Positions 52,975 to 61,591 of a DNA stretch of 64,000 bases are shown here, piece after piece; position 1 is the first letter of the stretch; each line of letters opens with the position of its first letter. Under the pieces are notes generated by a model, which saw only the letters and a program-made list of their open reading frames with translations, ran no database searches and had not been told where the DNA came from. The position numbers and the translations under genes were made by a program. The stretch is from Acetobacteraceae bacterium (lineage in GTDB: Bacteria > Pseudomonadota > Alphaproteobacteria > Acetobacterales > Acetobacteraceae). The stretch spans positions 22,199-86,198 of the forward strand of contig CANJJS010000010.1 of NCBI GenBank assembly GCA_947474705.1, in the 5' to 3' direction.

Positions 52975-54735
52975 TTAACCGCTGCGGGCGACGCTGGTGG
53001 ACGCGCCGGTGGACAGCCAGTTGGTGAAAGTGATCAGGACGCCCAGAAGCACCATTTGCACGAGGGAGAAGGCGGCGGTGATGCCGATGTTACCGCCCTC
53101 GTAATAGCCAAGGAGCTGTACGGCCATGACCATGGTACCGCTGGAGTAGAGAAAGAGGGAGGAGCCGAGTTCCCGGATGGAGAGGATGAACAGCAGCGTC
53201 ATGGCGGCGACGACTCCGGGCCGGGCCAAGGGTAGCACGATGCTGGAGATGGTCATGACGGTGCCTCGGCCGCAAATCCAGGCGGCTTCTTCCAGTTCCC
53301 GGTGGATTTGCAGGAGCGACGTCGACAAGGCTTTCACCGTGTCCGGGATGAAGCGGGCGACGAAGGCGAGCGCGAGAATCCAGAGTGTCCCGTAGATGCC
53401 GCCTGGCAGGCCGATCCACGCCCAGAGATAGGCGACGCCGATGACGAGGCCGGGGATGGCGACGGGGATGGTGGTGATGACGTCGATGGTGCGTCGCGCC
53501 GGGGCTTTGGTGCGGGTGATGGTGTAGCCGATGGCGAAGGCCAGGATGCCGCCGACGATCGCGGTGAGAATGCCGACCTTCATCGAATTGATAATCGAGG
53601 TAACCGTCAGCGGGTTGTCGAGCATCTTGGTGAAATGCTGCCAACCATACTGTTTCATCTCGAAGATACTCGGGATGTCGCGGATGAACATGAATTTCCG
53701 GAAGGCGGCGACGATCAAGGCGAGGGTCGGCAGGACCACGACAATGAGCAAATAGACGATGGCGAGCCCCAGGGTCATGAAACGCCAGGGGCCGAGGTTC
53801 AGGGAGCGGGGACGGAAGGCTTTGCCGGCCACCGTCGTATAGCTGCGGGAACCGACGATGCGTTGTTGCGCGTAGACCAGAAACCCGGTGACGATCATGA
53901 GGATCACCGCCACGGCGGCCGCGGTGTTGTATTTCGGTGGCGACCAGGCGGTCAGCGCGAAGATATAGGTTGTCAACACATTGATATTGGCGGGCGAGCC
54001 CAGCACGGCGGGGATGCCGTAGATCCCCAGCATGACGATGAAGGACAGCAGCATGCCCGACAGGATCGCCGGCATGATCAGCGGGAAGGTGACGGTCGCC
54101 ATGGTGCGTGTGGCGCTGGCGCCGGAGATTTCCGCGGCTTCTTCCAGCGAGGGGTCCATGTTGCGCAGTGCCGCGGCGGTGAACATGTAGACGTAGGGCG
54201 CGTAGTAGATCCCGAAGACGAAGATCATTCCGGGCATCGAATACATATCGACGCGGATCGACAGTCCGGCCTTGGCGAGGATGAGGTTGAGGAGGCCGGT
54301 TTTGGGCGACCCCAGGATCGCCCAGGCGACGCCGGCGACGAGGGGGGGGACGAAGAGAGGCAGCATGCCCGCGCTGGCGATCAGGGCTTTGCAGGGTGTG
54401 TTGGTGCGGACGACAACCCAGGCGAAGGAGAGGCCGATGGCGACGGCGACGATGGTGCCGCCGCCGCAGGCGATCAGGGAGTTCAGCAGGGCGCTCGCGA
54501 CGTTGGGGTTCATCGCGACGTCGATGAAATTGCCGATTGACAAATCGGACAATTTGTAACCTTCGACGACGGGGTTCGTCGTGGTCAGCGCGCCGATCAG
54601 CAGCATCGCGGTGGGGTACACCACCAGGAACGCCAGAATGGCGATCAGCAGGCCTGACCATGCCCAGGGCAGCAATGCCCGCGCGCGATTTCCGTCCACC
54701 CAGAGTCCTCCCTCGTCGATCGCGGTTCCTGTCAC
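52975..54735 (-). CDS. ABC transporter permease with two permease domains (FbpB-like)
   Basis: A 586-residue membrane protein holding two tandem BPD permease modules with about twelve helices. EAA-like loops occur as EEAAEISGASATRTMATVTFPLIMPA and EEAAWICGRGTVMTISSIVLPLARPG. This fused layout is typical of ferric-iron/AfuB-like importers. It is first in the operon. The 292-base gap upstream (54736-55027) shows only a short tandem repeat and no gene I can support. Confidence 0.93.
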   Translation of the reverse strand: MTGTAIDEGGLWVDGNRARALLPWAWSGLLIAILAFLVVYPTAMLLIGALTTTNPVVEGYKLSDLSIGNFIDVAMNPNVASALLNSLIACGGGTIVAVAIGLSFAWVVVRTNTPCKALIASAGMLPLFVPPLVAGVAWAILGSPKTGLLNLILAKAGLSIRVDMYSMPGMIFVFGIYYAPYVYMFTAAALRNMDPSLEEAAEISGASATRTMATVTFPLIMPAILSGMLLSFIVMLGIYGIPAVLGSPANINVLTTYIFALTAWSPPKYNTAAAVAVILMIVTGFLVYAQQRIVGSRSYTTVAGKAFRPRSLNLGPWRFMTLGLAIVYLLIVVVLPTLALIVAAFRKFMFIRDIPSIFEMKQYGWQHFTKMLDNPLTVTSIINSMKVGILTAIVGGILAFAIGYTITRTKAPARRTIDVITTIPVAIPGLVIGVAYLWAWIGLPGGIYGTLWILALAFVARFIPDTVKALSTSLLQIHRELEEAAWICGRGTVMTISSIVLPLARPGVVAAMTLLFILSIRELGSSLFLYSSGTMVMAVQLLGYYEGGNIGITAAFSLVQMVLLGVLITFTNWLSTGASTSVARSG

Positions 54736-54990
54736 ACCCGCGGGGGCCCTGGCAACGGCCGATTGTCATAAAAAACCCGAAACCCCCTGGGCCCTGGCGC
54801 CTCCAGGTCCGTTGTCATGGCAACCGGAGGTGCTGGTGACGCTCGGCGGGACTGCCTGGCCCGTCATCGCCGGTGGCGGGCGGCGATCCACGATGCGATC
54901 GAAATCGCCGCCTTAAAGGCACGGATGGCGGCCCTTCGGCGACCTGGGCGACGGTCGCTGTTCACAGCGGTTTGGTATTATCTCCCCCGG

Positions 54991-55040
54991 TTACCTCCCC
55001 TGGCCACCTCCCCTGTCACCTCCCCTGTCACCTCCCTCTG
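54991..55040. repeat. short tandem repeat of a 12-bp unit
   Basis: The unit CACCTCCCCTGT occurs twice exactly at 55005-55016 and 55017-55028, with degenerate copies on both sides. It overlaps the last bases and stop of the cytochrome c gene. Replication slippage in a C-rich stretch is the likely origin. Confidence 0.7.
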
Positions 55041-55387
55041 GGCGACAAGATATAAGCGATCAAATCGTCGGTTTCGTTATTGCTGAGATGCAAATCGGGC
55101 ATCCGTTCGTGCGGCGTGCGGAGGAACACGCGCAGGGCCAGGGCCGAGAGGTCGCGGTTCGCGGCGACGGCGGCGAAGGTCGGCGCGCCATTGGCCGCGC
55201 CGGCGCGCGCGCCGTGCGGAACGTGGCAGTTGGCGCACCAGGCCTCCGCCAGTTTTTTGCCGGCCACGGGATCGCCGGTGTCCTGCGCATGGGCCAGGAC
55301 CGGCAGCGCGGCGATGGCCAGTATCGAAAGCCCGGCCAGCAAGCCTGGCCGGCTTCTTTTGGGGGAATGAGAGGGGGATGCGGACAT
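55028..55387 (-). CDS. c-type cytochrome, small, periplasmic
   Basis: A 119-residue protein with signal peptide (LLAGLSILAIAALPVLAHAQ), haem motif CANCH (51-55) and candidate Met96 axial ligand in ERMPDLH. It is a class I, single-haem cytochrome. A longer in-frame start (ATG 55435) has no better ribosome site. The role could be electron transfer to a respiratory oxidase or to a periplasmic dehydrogenase; no partner is adjacent. Confidence 0.9.
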   Translation of the reverse strand: MSASPSHSPKRSRPGLLAGLSILAIAALPVLAHAQDTGDPVAGKKLAEAWCANCHVPHGARAGAANGAPTFAAVAANRDLSALALRVFLRTPHERMPDLHLSNNETDDLIAYILSPRGR

Positions 55388-55450
55388 GGGAGCATGACGC
55401 CGCGGCGGGGGGCCAGACGCATTGACGCAGGTCAAGCGGCGTCACGATGG

Positions 55451-56887
55451 TCACCGGGCCGGCAGGACCGAAGCGAGGGGCCCGGTGGATCCGAGGAACA
55501 CCGCGTAGCCCTCGATATCCTCGCCCCCCCAGGTTCGGGCGAGGCGGGCCGCCGCGGTGGGCGCGCGCCAGTCCTCTGGTGCCGGCGGGCCGCTGTAGCG
55601 TTCGGGCCGGATCAGAAGGCCTCGCCCGGTTCCCGGCGCGCGCGGCAGGGCGAAGGTCTCCCAGTGCGGGCCGATGGCGACGACCTTCGATCCCGGCGGC
55701 AGCCACCAGGCCAGTTCGGCCGCCAGACCGTAGGGCTCGGCCGCGACGAAATCGGCGCCGGCGGCGAGTCGCGCGACCTCCACGCGCGCGGCGAGGTCCG
55801 GCCAGCCGAACATTTGGCGGGCGGCGGGATCGCGCGCGCCGGGCAGGACGGGCCAGCCGGACACGACGTGCGCGGAGACGGCCAAGGTCACGGCGAACCC
55901 AATCGCGCAGGAGGGCGCGATCCAGCGCCGCCAGGCGGGCGCGGTCAGGCCGGCGGCGGCCACGACGGCGGCGGGATAAACGATCGCGGGCCAGTTGCCC
56001 TGCACCCGGTCGCCGATCGCGTGTTGCAGAAACATCAGCATGGGCGGCACCGACAGGGCCGCCAGCAGCATCCAGGCGGGATCGCGCGCGCGCGCGGCGG
56101 TGCGCCGGATGGCCCAGACCGTGCCCACGATACACAATACGAACACGCCGGGCGTCGCGAGTCCCGCCTGGCCCGCCACCAGCTCCGCCAGGAACGTCGC
56201 GGCCCGCTCTGGTTGCCAATGCGCGACCCGCCCGCCCTGGCGCGCGAATCCGGCCCATCCGTGGTCCGCGTTCCACGCCACGACCGGCAGGAAGACGAGC
56301 GCGGCGGCCAGCACGCCCAGCCAGGGCGCGGGATGGCGCAGGGCGCGCGGCATCGCGATCAGCGCGAACAGCCCGAGCCCCAGGGGCAGGAACACGCCGG
56401 TGTATTTGCTGGCCATGGCGAGGCCCGCGCAGACGCCCGCGATCAGCCACCAGGCCGGTCCGCCGCCCATGGCGATCCGCGCCGCCGCCCACAACGTGGC
56501 GGTCCAGAAAAACAACAATGGCGTGTCCGGTGTCATCAACACCGCGCCAACGCCCATCAGCAACGTCGCGTTCAACAGCGCCGCCGCCGCCAAACCGGCG
56601 CGGCGGCCGGGAAACAGCCGCTCCGCCGCGTCCCACAGCAAGACCGAGCCCAGCGCCGCTGAAACCGGCCCCAACAGACGGATCCCAAGAGCGCCCTGCC
56701 CCGCCAGTTCCGTCCCCAGCCGGATCCACAACGCCACCATCGGCGGATGATCCAGGTACCCGGCGGCCAGGGAGCGCGACCAGACCCAGTAATAGGCCTC
56801 GTCCGGCACCAGTGGCAGCACGGATGCGAGCCACAGGCGGCCGGCGGTGAGCAGTGCCAGGAGGACGAGGCCGGTTCGAGGGGTCAT
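55451..56887 (-). CDS. GT39/ArnT-like glycosyltransferase (polyprenyl-phosphate sugar transferase)
   Basis: A 478-residue integral membrane protein with about twelve helices. The N terminus has LVPDEAYYWVWSRSLAAGYLDHPPMVALWI with the conserved acidic DE near the first periplasmic loop, the signature of GT39/PMT-like transferases. These use polyprenyl-phosphate sugars to modify lipids or proteins. The ATG 56887 starts just before the first helix; upstream in-frame sequence is a tandem repeat and the GtrA gene. It follows the GT2-GtrA gene after about 76 bases. Confidence 0.88.
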   Translation of the reverse strand: MTPRTGLVLLALLTAGRLWLASVLPLVPDEAYYWVWSRSLAAGYLDHPPMVALWIRLGTELAGQGALGIRLLGPVSAALGSVLLWDAAERLFPGRRAGLAAAALLNATLLMGVGAVLMTPDTPLLFFWTATLWAAARIAMGGGPAWWLIAGVCAGLAMASKYTGVFLPLGLGLFALIAMPRALRHPAPWLGVLAAALVFLPVVAWNADHGWAGFARQGGRVAHWQPERAATFLAELVAGQAGLATPGVFVLCIVGTVWAIRRTAARARDPAWMLLAALSVPPMLMFLQHAIGDRVQGNWPAIVYPAAVVAAAGLTAPAWRRWIAPSCAIGFAVTLAVSAHVVSGWPVLPGARDPAARQMFGWPDLAARVEVARLAAGADFVAAEPYGLAAELAWWLPPGSKVVAIGPHWETFALPRAPGTGRGLLIRPERYSGPPAPEDWRAPTAAARLARTWGGEDIEGYAVFLGSTGPLASVLPAR

Positions 56888-56907
56888 GCCGGGCGTTGAG
56901 CCCGCCC

Positions 56908-56967
56908 GGATTGGGATGTCCCGAATTGGGATGTCCCCGACTGGGATATCCCCGGCCGGGATATCAA
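56908..56967. repeat. 15-16 bp tandem repeat between glycosyltransferase genes
   Basis: About four degenerate units with core GGGATRTCCC occur between the GtrA stop and the GT39 start. Read in the GT39 frame the units would encode DIPxG/R pentapeptides, but they lie upstream of the chosen ATG. The nearly palindromic core makes an operator plausible, but slippage is an equal alternative. Confidence 0.6.
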
Positions 56968-58094
56968 CGCGCCCGCCAGACCAGGGTCGACGAAACCGCG
57001 TAGTTCCAAACGACCCCGATGATCGCCCCGATGGCCCCCGCGACGGTCCAGGCGGTATTGGTTTCGTAAAGCGTTTTGGCGATGCCGATATTGGCGATCG
57101 CGCCCACGCCGCAGACCGCCAAAAACAGCACCAGCCCACGCCACAATCTGGGCCCCTTCAGACGCTGGTCGGCATAGGTGACGGCATTGTTCAACTGAAA
57201 ATTAAAGATCATCGCGACCACGGTGGCGATCGTCTGCTCGACGCCGAAGTTCAGCCGGGTAAATTTCCATAGCAGGCCCAGCACCGTCAGATGCACCATC
57301 ACCCCGAAAGCGCCGACAATCGCGAAGGACAGGAACCGGAGCGGCAAATACCCCCCAAACGTCTTGTCCAGCAACAATCCCCCAAACTGGATCATCACCT
57401 GCGCGTTCAGCTTACTCTCGCCCGCCTGACGCTCGTGAAACGCGGCGGGGACTTCCTTGACACGCAAGGGGGCCGGCGAACTCAACACCAGATCGAGCAG
57501 AATCTTGAAGCCCTGGCCGGTCAGATGACCCGCGAGATCGTCGAACAAGGTCCGCGGCAGCATGAAAAATCCGCTCATCGGATCGGTCAGCTTCACCGGC
57601 AGCACGCGCTGCGCCAGCCAGATCCCGCCGTCCGAGAGCATATGGCGCCAGCGATTGGCGAGCCCGTCGTTGTTGCCGCCGTCCACGTGCCGGCTGGCCA
57701 CGGCGAGGTCGTACTGGCCCGACGCCAGTTCGTTCAGCATGACCGGCAGCCGGGTCTCGTCATGCTGCAAATCGCCATCGATCACCGCGACATACCGGGC
57801 GGAGGACGACAACGCGCCCTCGATCACCGCCGAAGCGAGACCGCGGCGCCCGACGCGCCGGAGGCAGCGGACCCGGGGATCGAGCGCGGCGATCCGGCGA
57901 ACCTCGGCGGCGGTGCCGTCGGGACTGTTGTCGTCGACGTAGATCGCTTCCCAGTCGATGCCGCGCAACGCCGCGTCCAGCTTCGCGATCATGGGCGCGA
58001 CGTTCGGGCGTTCGTTGTAGCATGGCACGATCACGCTCAACATCGGCGTGGCGCCGGTTTGTTCGGCGAAGCTCAGCGGCTGGCCCTCTTTCAT
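56964..58094 (-). CDS. glycosyltransferase family 2 fused to a GtrA-like membrane domain
   Basis: A 376-residue protein. Residues 18-240 form a GT2 domain (LSVIVPCYNERPNVAPMIAKL, IYVDDNSPDGT, DXD-like DGDLQHD at 106-112) close to dolichyl-phosphate mannose synthases. Residues from about 250 form a GtrA-like four-helix flippase-type domain. The product is probably a polyprenyl-phosphate sugar used by the adjacent GT39 enzyme. The start is ATG 58094; a later ATG (MLSVIVPC) is less likely. Confidence 0.92.
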   Translation of the reverse strand: MKEGQPLSFAEQTGATPMLSVIVPCYNERPNVAPMIAKLDAALRGIDWEAIYVDDNSPDGTAAEVRRIAALDPRVRCLRRVGRRGLASAVIEGALSSSARYVAVIDGDLQHDETRLPVMLNELASGQYDLAVASRHVDGGNNDGLANRWRHMLSDGGIWLAQRVLPVKLTDPMSGFFMLPRTLFDDLAGHLTGQGFKILLDLVLSSPAPLRVKEVPAAFHERQAGESKLNAQVMIQFGGLLLDKTFGGYLPLRFLSFAIVGAFGVMVHLTVLGLLWKFTRLNFGVEQTIATVVAMIFNFQLNNAVTYADQRLKGPRLWRGLVLFLAVCGVGAIANIGIAKTLYETNTAWTVAGAIGAIIGVVWNYAVSSTLVWRAR

Positions 58095-58349
58095 GACGTG
58101 GCGTTCCCATGTTCCGATTCCGGCGGGATGGTGCCATGGAAATGGTGTCTCAATGGTGGCACGGCGATTAAAAATGCACCATTGCCCAGATCGCGCGGGG
58201 CGGGAAAAAAGGCGCCACCTCTCTTGCGCGGCCCGGTGCGCGCCGCGCCGGCCGGAGAGGCATCGACGGGGTCAGTGCCTCGGGTCCGGCCAACATTCCG
58301 GAACCCTGGACGCCGGAATCGCGCCGCCGCGAGTCAGCGCCGGACAGGC

Positions 58350-58832
58350 TTAGAACGGAACGCCCGCGAGGCTGCGGCTGGTGCGAATGGTCTGTAACGT
58401 CTGCACCCGGCCGACCGTGGGCAAACCGGTCAGTTTCTGCGTCAACTGGTTCTCGTGCGCGGTGTCGCGGGCGACGAGGCGCAGCAGGAAATCGCCGCCG
58501 CCACGGATCATGTGGCACTCGCGCACTTCGGGCCACTGCGCGACCTGCTGTTCGAAGGCCGCCAGGACGGCTTCCTTTTGGCTGTCCAGCCCGACGATGG
58601 CGAAGACGGTGATCTCCCAGCCCAGCTTCTGCGGATCGGTGTCGGCGTGGTATCCGCGGATGACACCGGCTTCCTCCAACGCGCGCACCCGGCGCAGGCA
58701 CGGCGGCGCGGACACGCCGGCGACCCGCGACAGCGCGATGTTCGTGATGCGTCCGTTCTCCTGCAAAGCCGCCAGTATACGCCTGTCGATGGCATCGAGG
58801 TGCGCCGGTGTTTCTGTTGTCGGTGTTTTCAT
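58350..58832 (-). CDS. Lrp/AsnC-family transcriptional regulator
   Basis: A 160-residue regulator. The N-terminal winged HTH is LDAIDRRILAALQENGRITNIALSRVAGVSAPPCLRRVRALEEAGVIRGY. The C-terminal RAM/AsnC domain runs from about 70 and ends in a TLQTIRTSRSLAGVPF tail. It is probably a feast/famine or amino-acid-responsive regulator; neighbours do not show the target. Palindromic repeat D lies between it and gltA. The 256-base gap between its stop and the GT2 start shows nothing I can identify. Confidence 0.94.
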   Translation of the reverse strand: MKTPTTETPAHLDAIDRRILAALQENGRITNIALSRVAGVSAPPCLRRVRALEEAGVIRGYHADTDPQKLGWEITVFAIVGLDSQKEAVLAAFEQQVAQWPEVRECHMIRGGGDFLLRLVARDTAHENQLTQKLTGLPTVGRVQTLQTIRTSRSLAGVPF

Positions 58833-58933
58833 CTATCTGGCTACCAAGGGTCTGGCGGAGGTACGAGTATATTGCGCCGCGCGCCACGGACAAGGGGGGG
58901 CATCCTTCTGGCATCCGGGCGAGGATGGAAAGA

Positions 58934-59188
58934 CCTGGGGCTCCGCCCCAGACCCCGCGGGGGCTTTGCCCCTCGACCCCACCAGGGCGGGGGCCCCCCG
59001 CCTTCGCAGGGGCAAGCCTGGACCCATTTCATTGGGATGTTTCAGGAAGGGGGGCCATCCGAGGCGGTTCGACGGCCACGATAGGCCCCCCTCCCTGAAA
59101 CATCCCAAAGAGTCGGCATCCAAGGCCCTGCCTTGGTGGGGGTTGAGGGGGCAACGCCCCCCGCGGGGTTCGGGGCAGCGCCCTGGGA
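58934..59188. repeat. large palindromic intergenic repeat, copy D (subfamily 1)
   Basis: A palindrome of about 255 bp between the divergent lrp-like and gltA genes. The central stem is 24 bp (59033-59056 with 59084-59107) with one G:T-type mismatch, around a 27-nt loop. The right shoulder GGCATCCAAGGCCCTGCC is the same as in copy A. The left arm carries an extra GCCTTCGCAGGGGCAAG-type insertion absent from A. Much of the 475-base gap is this element, leaving about 120 bases before gltA. Confidence 0.85.
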
Positions 59189-59307
59189 CTCTCCTCCCGC
59201 GGATGCGAAGGTTGCGCGAAGCGCCGCGCCGCCATAACGTCCGTCCCCGACACGCCGCCCGATCCGCCGGGACGGACCGGCGCACAACATAGAACGAGGA
59301 TGCCCGC

Positions 59308-60609
59308 ATGAGCGACAAACGGACCGTGACCATCACCCTGGACGGGACCAACAAGAAGTCCGTCATCCCCCTGATGTCTGGCACGGCGGGCGCCGACGTG
59401 TTCGACATCCGCAAGGTCTATGGCGAACTCGGCCTGTTCACTTTCGACCCAGGCTATGGCGCGACGGCGTCGTGCGAGAGCAAGATCACGTACATCGATG
59501 GCGATGTCGGCGTGCTGGAATATCGCGGCTATCCGATCGAGCAGCTCGCCGAGAAGTCGAACTTTCTGGAAGTTTGCTACCTGCTGCTGAACGGCGATCT
59601 GCCGAACGCGGAACAGGGCAAGGACTTCGAGATGGGTGTCATGCGGCACACGATGCTGCACGAACAGCTCCGCACCTTCTACAACGGTTTCCGCCGCGAC
59701 GCGCATCCGATGGCCGTCATGTGCGGCGTGGTTGGCGCGCTCTCCGCCTTCTATCACGACAGCCTGGACATTCACGACGCCGAAAGCCGCCGCATCTCCG
59801 CGTTCCGGCTGATCGCGAAAGTCCCGACCATCGCCGCATGGGCGTATAAATACTCGGTCGGCCAGCCCTTCGTTTATCCGCGCAACGACCTGACCTACGC
59901 GGAAAATTTCCTGCACATGTTCCATGCCGTTCCGGCGGAAGAATATAAAATCAATCCGGTGCTGTCGAAGGCGATGGACCTCATTATGATCCTGCACGCG
60001 GATCACGAGCAGAACGCCTCCACTTCCACCGTGCGTCTGGCCGGGTCCACCGGGGCCAATCCCTTCGCCTGCATCGCGGCCGGCATCGCCAGCCTGTGGG
60101 GCCCCGCGCATGGCGGCGCCAACGAAGCCGTGCTGAAAATGCTGACCGACATCGGCCATGTCCGCAACATTCCCGACTTCCTGGAAGACGTGAAGGATCG
60201 CGGCAACCACGCGAAACTCATGGGCTTCGGCCATCGCGTCTATAAGAACTACGACCCCCGCGCGAAGATCATCCAGAAAGCCTGCCACGACGTGCTGCGC
60301 GAACTCGGCATCAAGGGCGACCCGCTGCTGGATCTGGCCATCGAGCTGGAGAAAATCGCGCTCAGCGACAAATACTTCATCGACCGGAAACTGTACCCGA
60401 ACGTCGATTTCTATTCGGGCATCATCCTGAAGGCGATGGGCTTCCCGACCTCCATGTTCACCGCTCTGTTCGCTGTGTCCCGCACCGTCGGCTGGGTCGC
60501 GCAGTGGAAGGAAATGATCGAGGATCCGGATCAGCGCATCGGCCGTCCGCGCCAGATCTACACCGGCCCGGCCACCCGCCCCTACGTCGACACCGACAAA
60601 CGCGGCTGA
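59308..60609 (+). CDS. gltA: citrate synthase (type II)
   Basis: A 433-residue enzyme that condenses oxaloacetate and acetyl-CoA. Catalytic residues are His268 (GPAHGGAN), His309 (GFGHRVYK) and Asp367 (NVDFYSG). The N-terminal beta domain and length are those of hexameric, NADH-sensitive gram-negative enzymes. The start at 59308 gives [13 protein letters not shown]. It stands alone between the repeat D and another palindromic element. Confidence 0.98.
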   Translation: MSDKRTVTITLDGTNKKSVIPLMSGTAGADVFDIRKVYGELGLFTFDPGYGATASCESKITYIDGDVGVLEYRGYPIEQLAEKSNFLEVCYLLLNGDLPNAEQGKDFEMGVMRHTMLHEQLRTFYNGFRRDAHPMAVMCGVVGALSAFYHDSLDIHDAESRRISAFRLIAKVPTIAAWAYKYSVGQPFVYPRNDLTYAENFLHMFHAVPAEEYKINPVLSKAMDLIMILHADHEQNASTSTVRLAGSTGANPFACIAAGIASLWGPAHGGANEAVLKMLTDIGHVRNIPDFLEDVKDRGNHAKLMGFGHRVYKNYDPRAKIIQKACHDVLRELGIKGDPLLDLAIELEKIALSDKYFIDRKLYPNVDFYSGIILKAMGFPTSMFTALFAVSRTVGWVAQWKEMIEDPDQRIGRPRQIYTGPATRPYVDTDKRG

Positions 60610-60617
60610 AACCAAAC

Positions 60618-60643
60618 GGAGGGGGCGGGCCACCGTCCCCTCC
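60618..60643 (+). terminator. putative gltA terminator hairpin
   Basis: GGAGGGG (60618-60624) pairs with CCCCTCC (60637-60643), 9 bases after the gltA stop. The loop is 12 nt and no T-run follows, so confidence is moderate. Confidence 0.45.
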
Positions 60644-60671
60644 CCGCCTTCTCCTCCTCCCTGGGTGTCCC

Positions 60672-60877
60672 CCCTACGGTGGCCGTACATCCGCGGAATG
60701 AAAATCCGCCGTCTGGCACGCACTCTCCTCGTCATGGCCCGACCTGGTCGGGCCACCGGTAGTGCCAGAAAGGCGGGATTGCGCCGCTCCCGGTCCCCCG
60801 ATCGAGTCGGGGGATGACGAGGAGATGTTGTGCCTGACTTCGAATTTTCATTCCGTGGATGTACGGCCACCGTAGGG
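60672..60877. repeat. 206-bp nested palindromic element, flanking arms plus two internal hairpins
   Basis: The outer arms (60672-60735 and 60814-60877) are about 64 bases, beginning CCCTACGGTGGCCGTACATCC, and match closely when one is reverse-complemented. Inside are two short hairpins: 60735-60755 (TGGCCCGACC...GGTCGGGCCA type) and 60794-60814 (TCCCCCGA...TCGGGGGA type). There is no coding sequence. This organisation is typical of REP-derived or MITE-like mobile repeats. It covers most of the gap between gltA and the ABM-domain gene. Confidence 0.8.
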
Positions 60878-60902
60878 TGTCCCCCCGGGACAGGCGGAGG
60901 GC

Positions 60903-61466
60903 TTATCGCCGCACCGGCGCCTCCGCGCGTTCGAACATGCCATAGTCCCGTTCGGTCGCCACCAGCCGGACCCGCGCGCCCTCGGGCACACGCCTCGCAT
61001 CGTCCCGCGCCGCCGCCATGTCCCGCCAGGACAGGGCGAGCAAAAACGAGCCCGGCGTCAGCAACGCCTCGTACATATCCCAGTCCTCCAGCCCCGGGGC
61101 GCCTTCGATCCCGCGCGACACCTCCGCCGGGTCCATTCCCGCGGCCGGTTCGATCAACGAGATCGCCCCCCGCGCGCCGGTCCCGCCGGTCTGTCCCACC
61201 CGCAGCCGGTAGTGCCGAAAAATCTCCGTCCGGCCGAGATCCTGTGCCTGGCGGTGGCCCGGGTGCGCCCGCCACCGCGCCAACGCCGCCTCATCCGCCC
61301 ATACCGACAGCGACAAGACCCAGCCGGCCCGGCGCAGCGAACGATACCGGATATTTTCGACAAACCCCTCGATCCCCAGCAACTCCGGCCGCAACGCCCC
61401 CGCGAGGCCCAGATAATCCTCCCAACGCTCGGGCTTCGGCTCAACCTCGAACACAACGGCATACAT
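60903..61466 (-). CDS. antibiotic-biosynthesis-monooxygenase (ABM) domain protein
   Basis: A 187-residue protein starting MYAVVFEVEPKPERWEDYLG. The N-terminal half is an ABM dimeric ferredoxin-like domain (LGIEGFVENIRYRSLRRAGWVLSLSVWADEAALARWRAHPGH). The second half appears to be a degenerate repeat of the same domain (DMYEALLTPGSFLLALSWRDMAAARD). Such proteins can be monooxygenases or haem/quinone-handling proteins. GAGAGGAA lies before the ATG. No functional partner is adjacent. Confidence 0.85.
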   Translation of the reverse strand: MYAVVFEVEPKPERWEDYLGLAGALRPELLGIEGFVENIRYRSLRRAGWVLSLSVWADEAALARWRAHPGHRQAQDLGRTEIFRHYRLRVGQTGGTGARGAISLIEPAAGMDPAEVSRGIEGAPGLEDWDMYEALLTPGSFLLALSWRDMAAARDDARRVPEGARVRLVATERDYGMFERAEAPVRR

Positions 61467-61591
61467 CGCGAATTCCTCTCCCGGCTTCCCTTGGCGCGGC
61501 GGTTCCTTCCCCCCATACACCTCCGCCACCCAACCGCGTAGGATCGCCGCGCCGGCCCGCCTCCCCCGTCCGCGCCGCAAAGGAGCCCTCC

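Noticed and set aside
56888-57139. N-terminal extension of the GT39 protein with DIPxG repeats
   Set aside because: It would overlap the GT2-GtrA 3' end and precede the first membrane helix without similarity; the ATG at 56887 is better placed.
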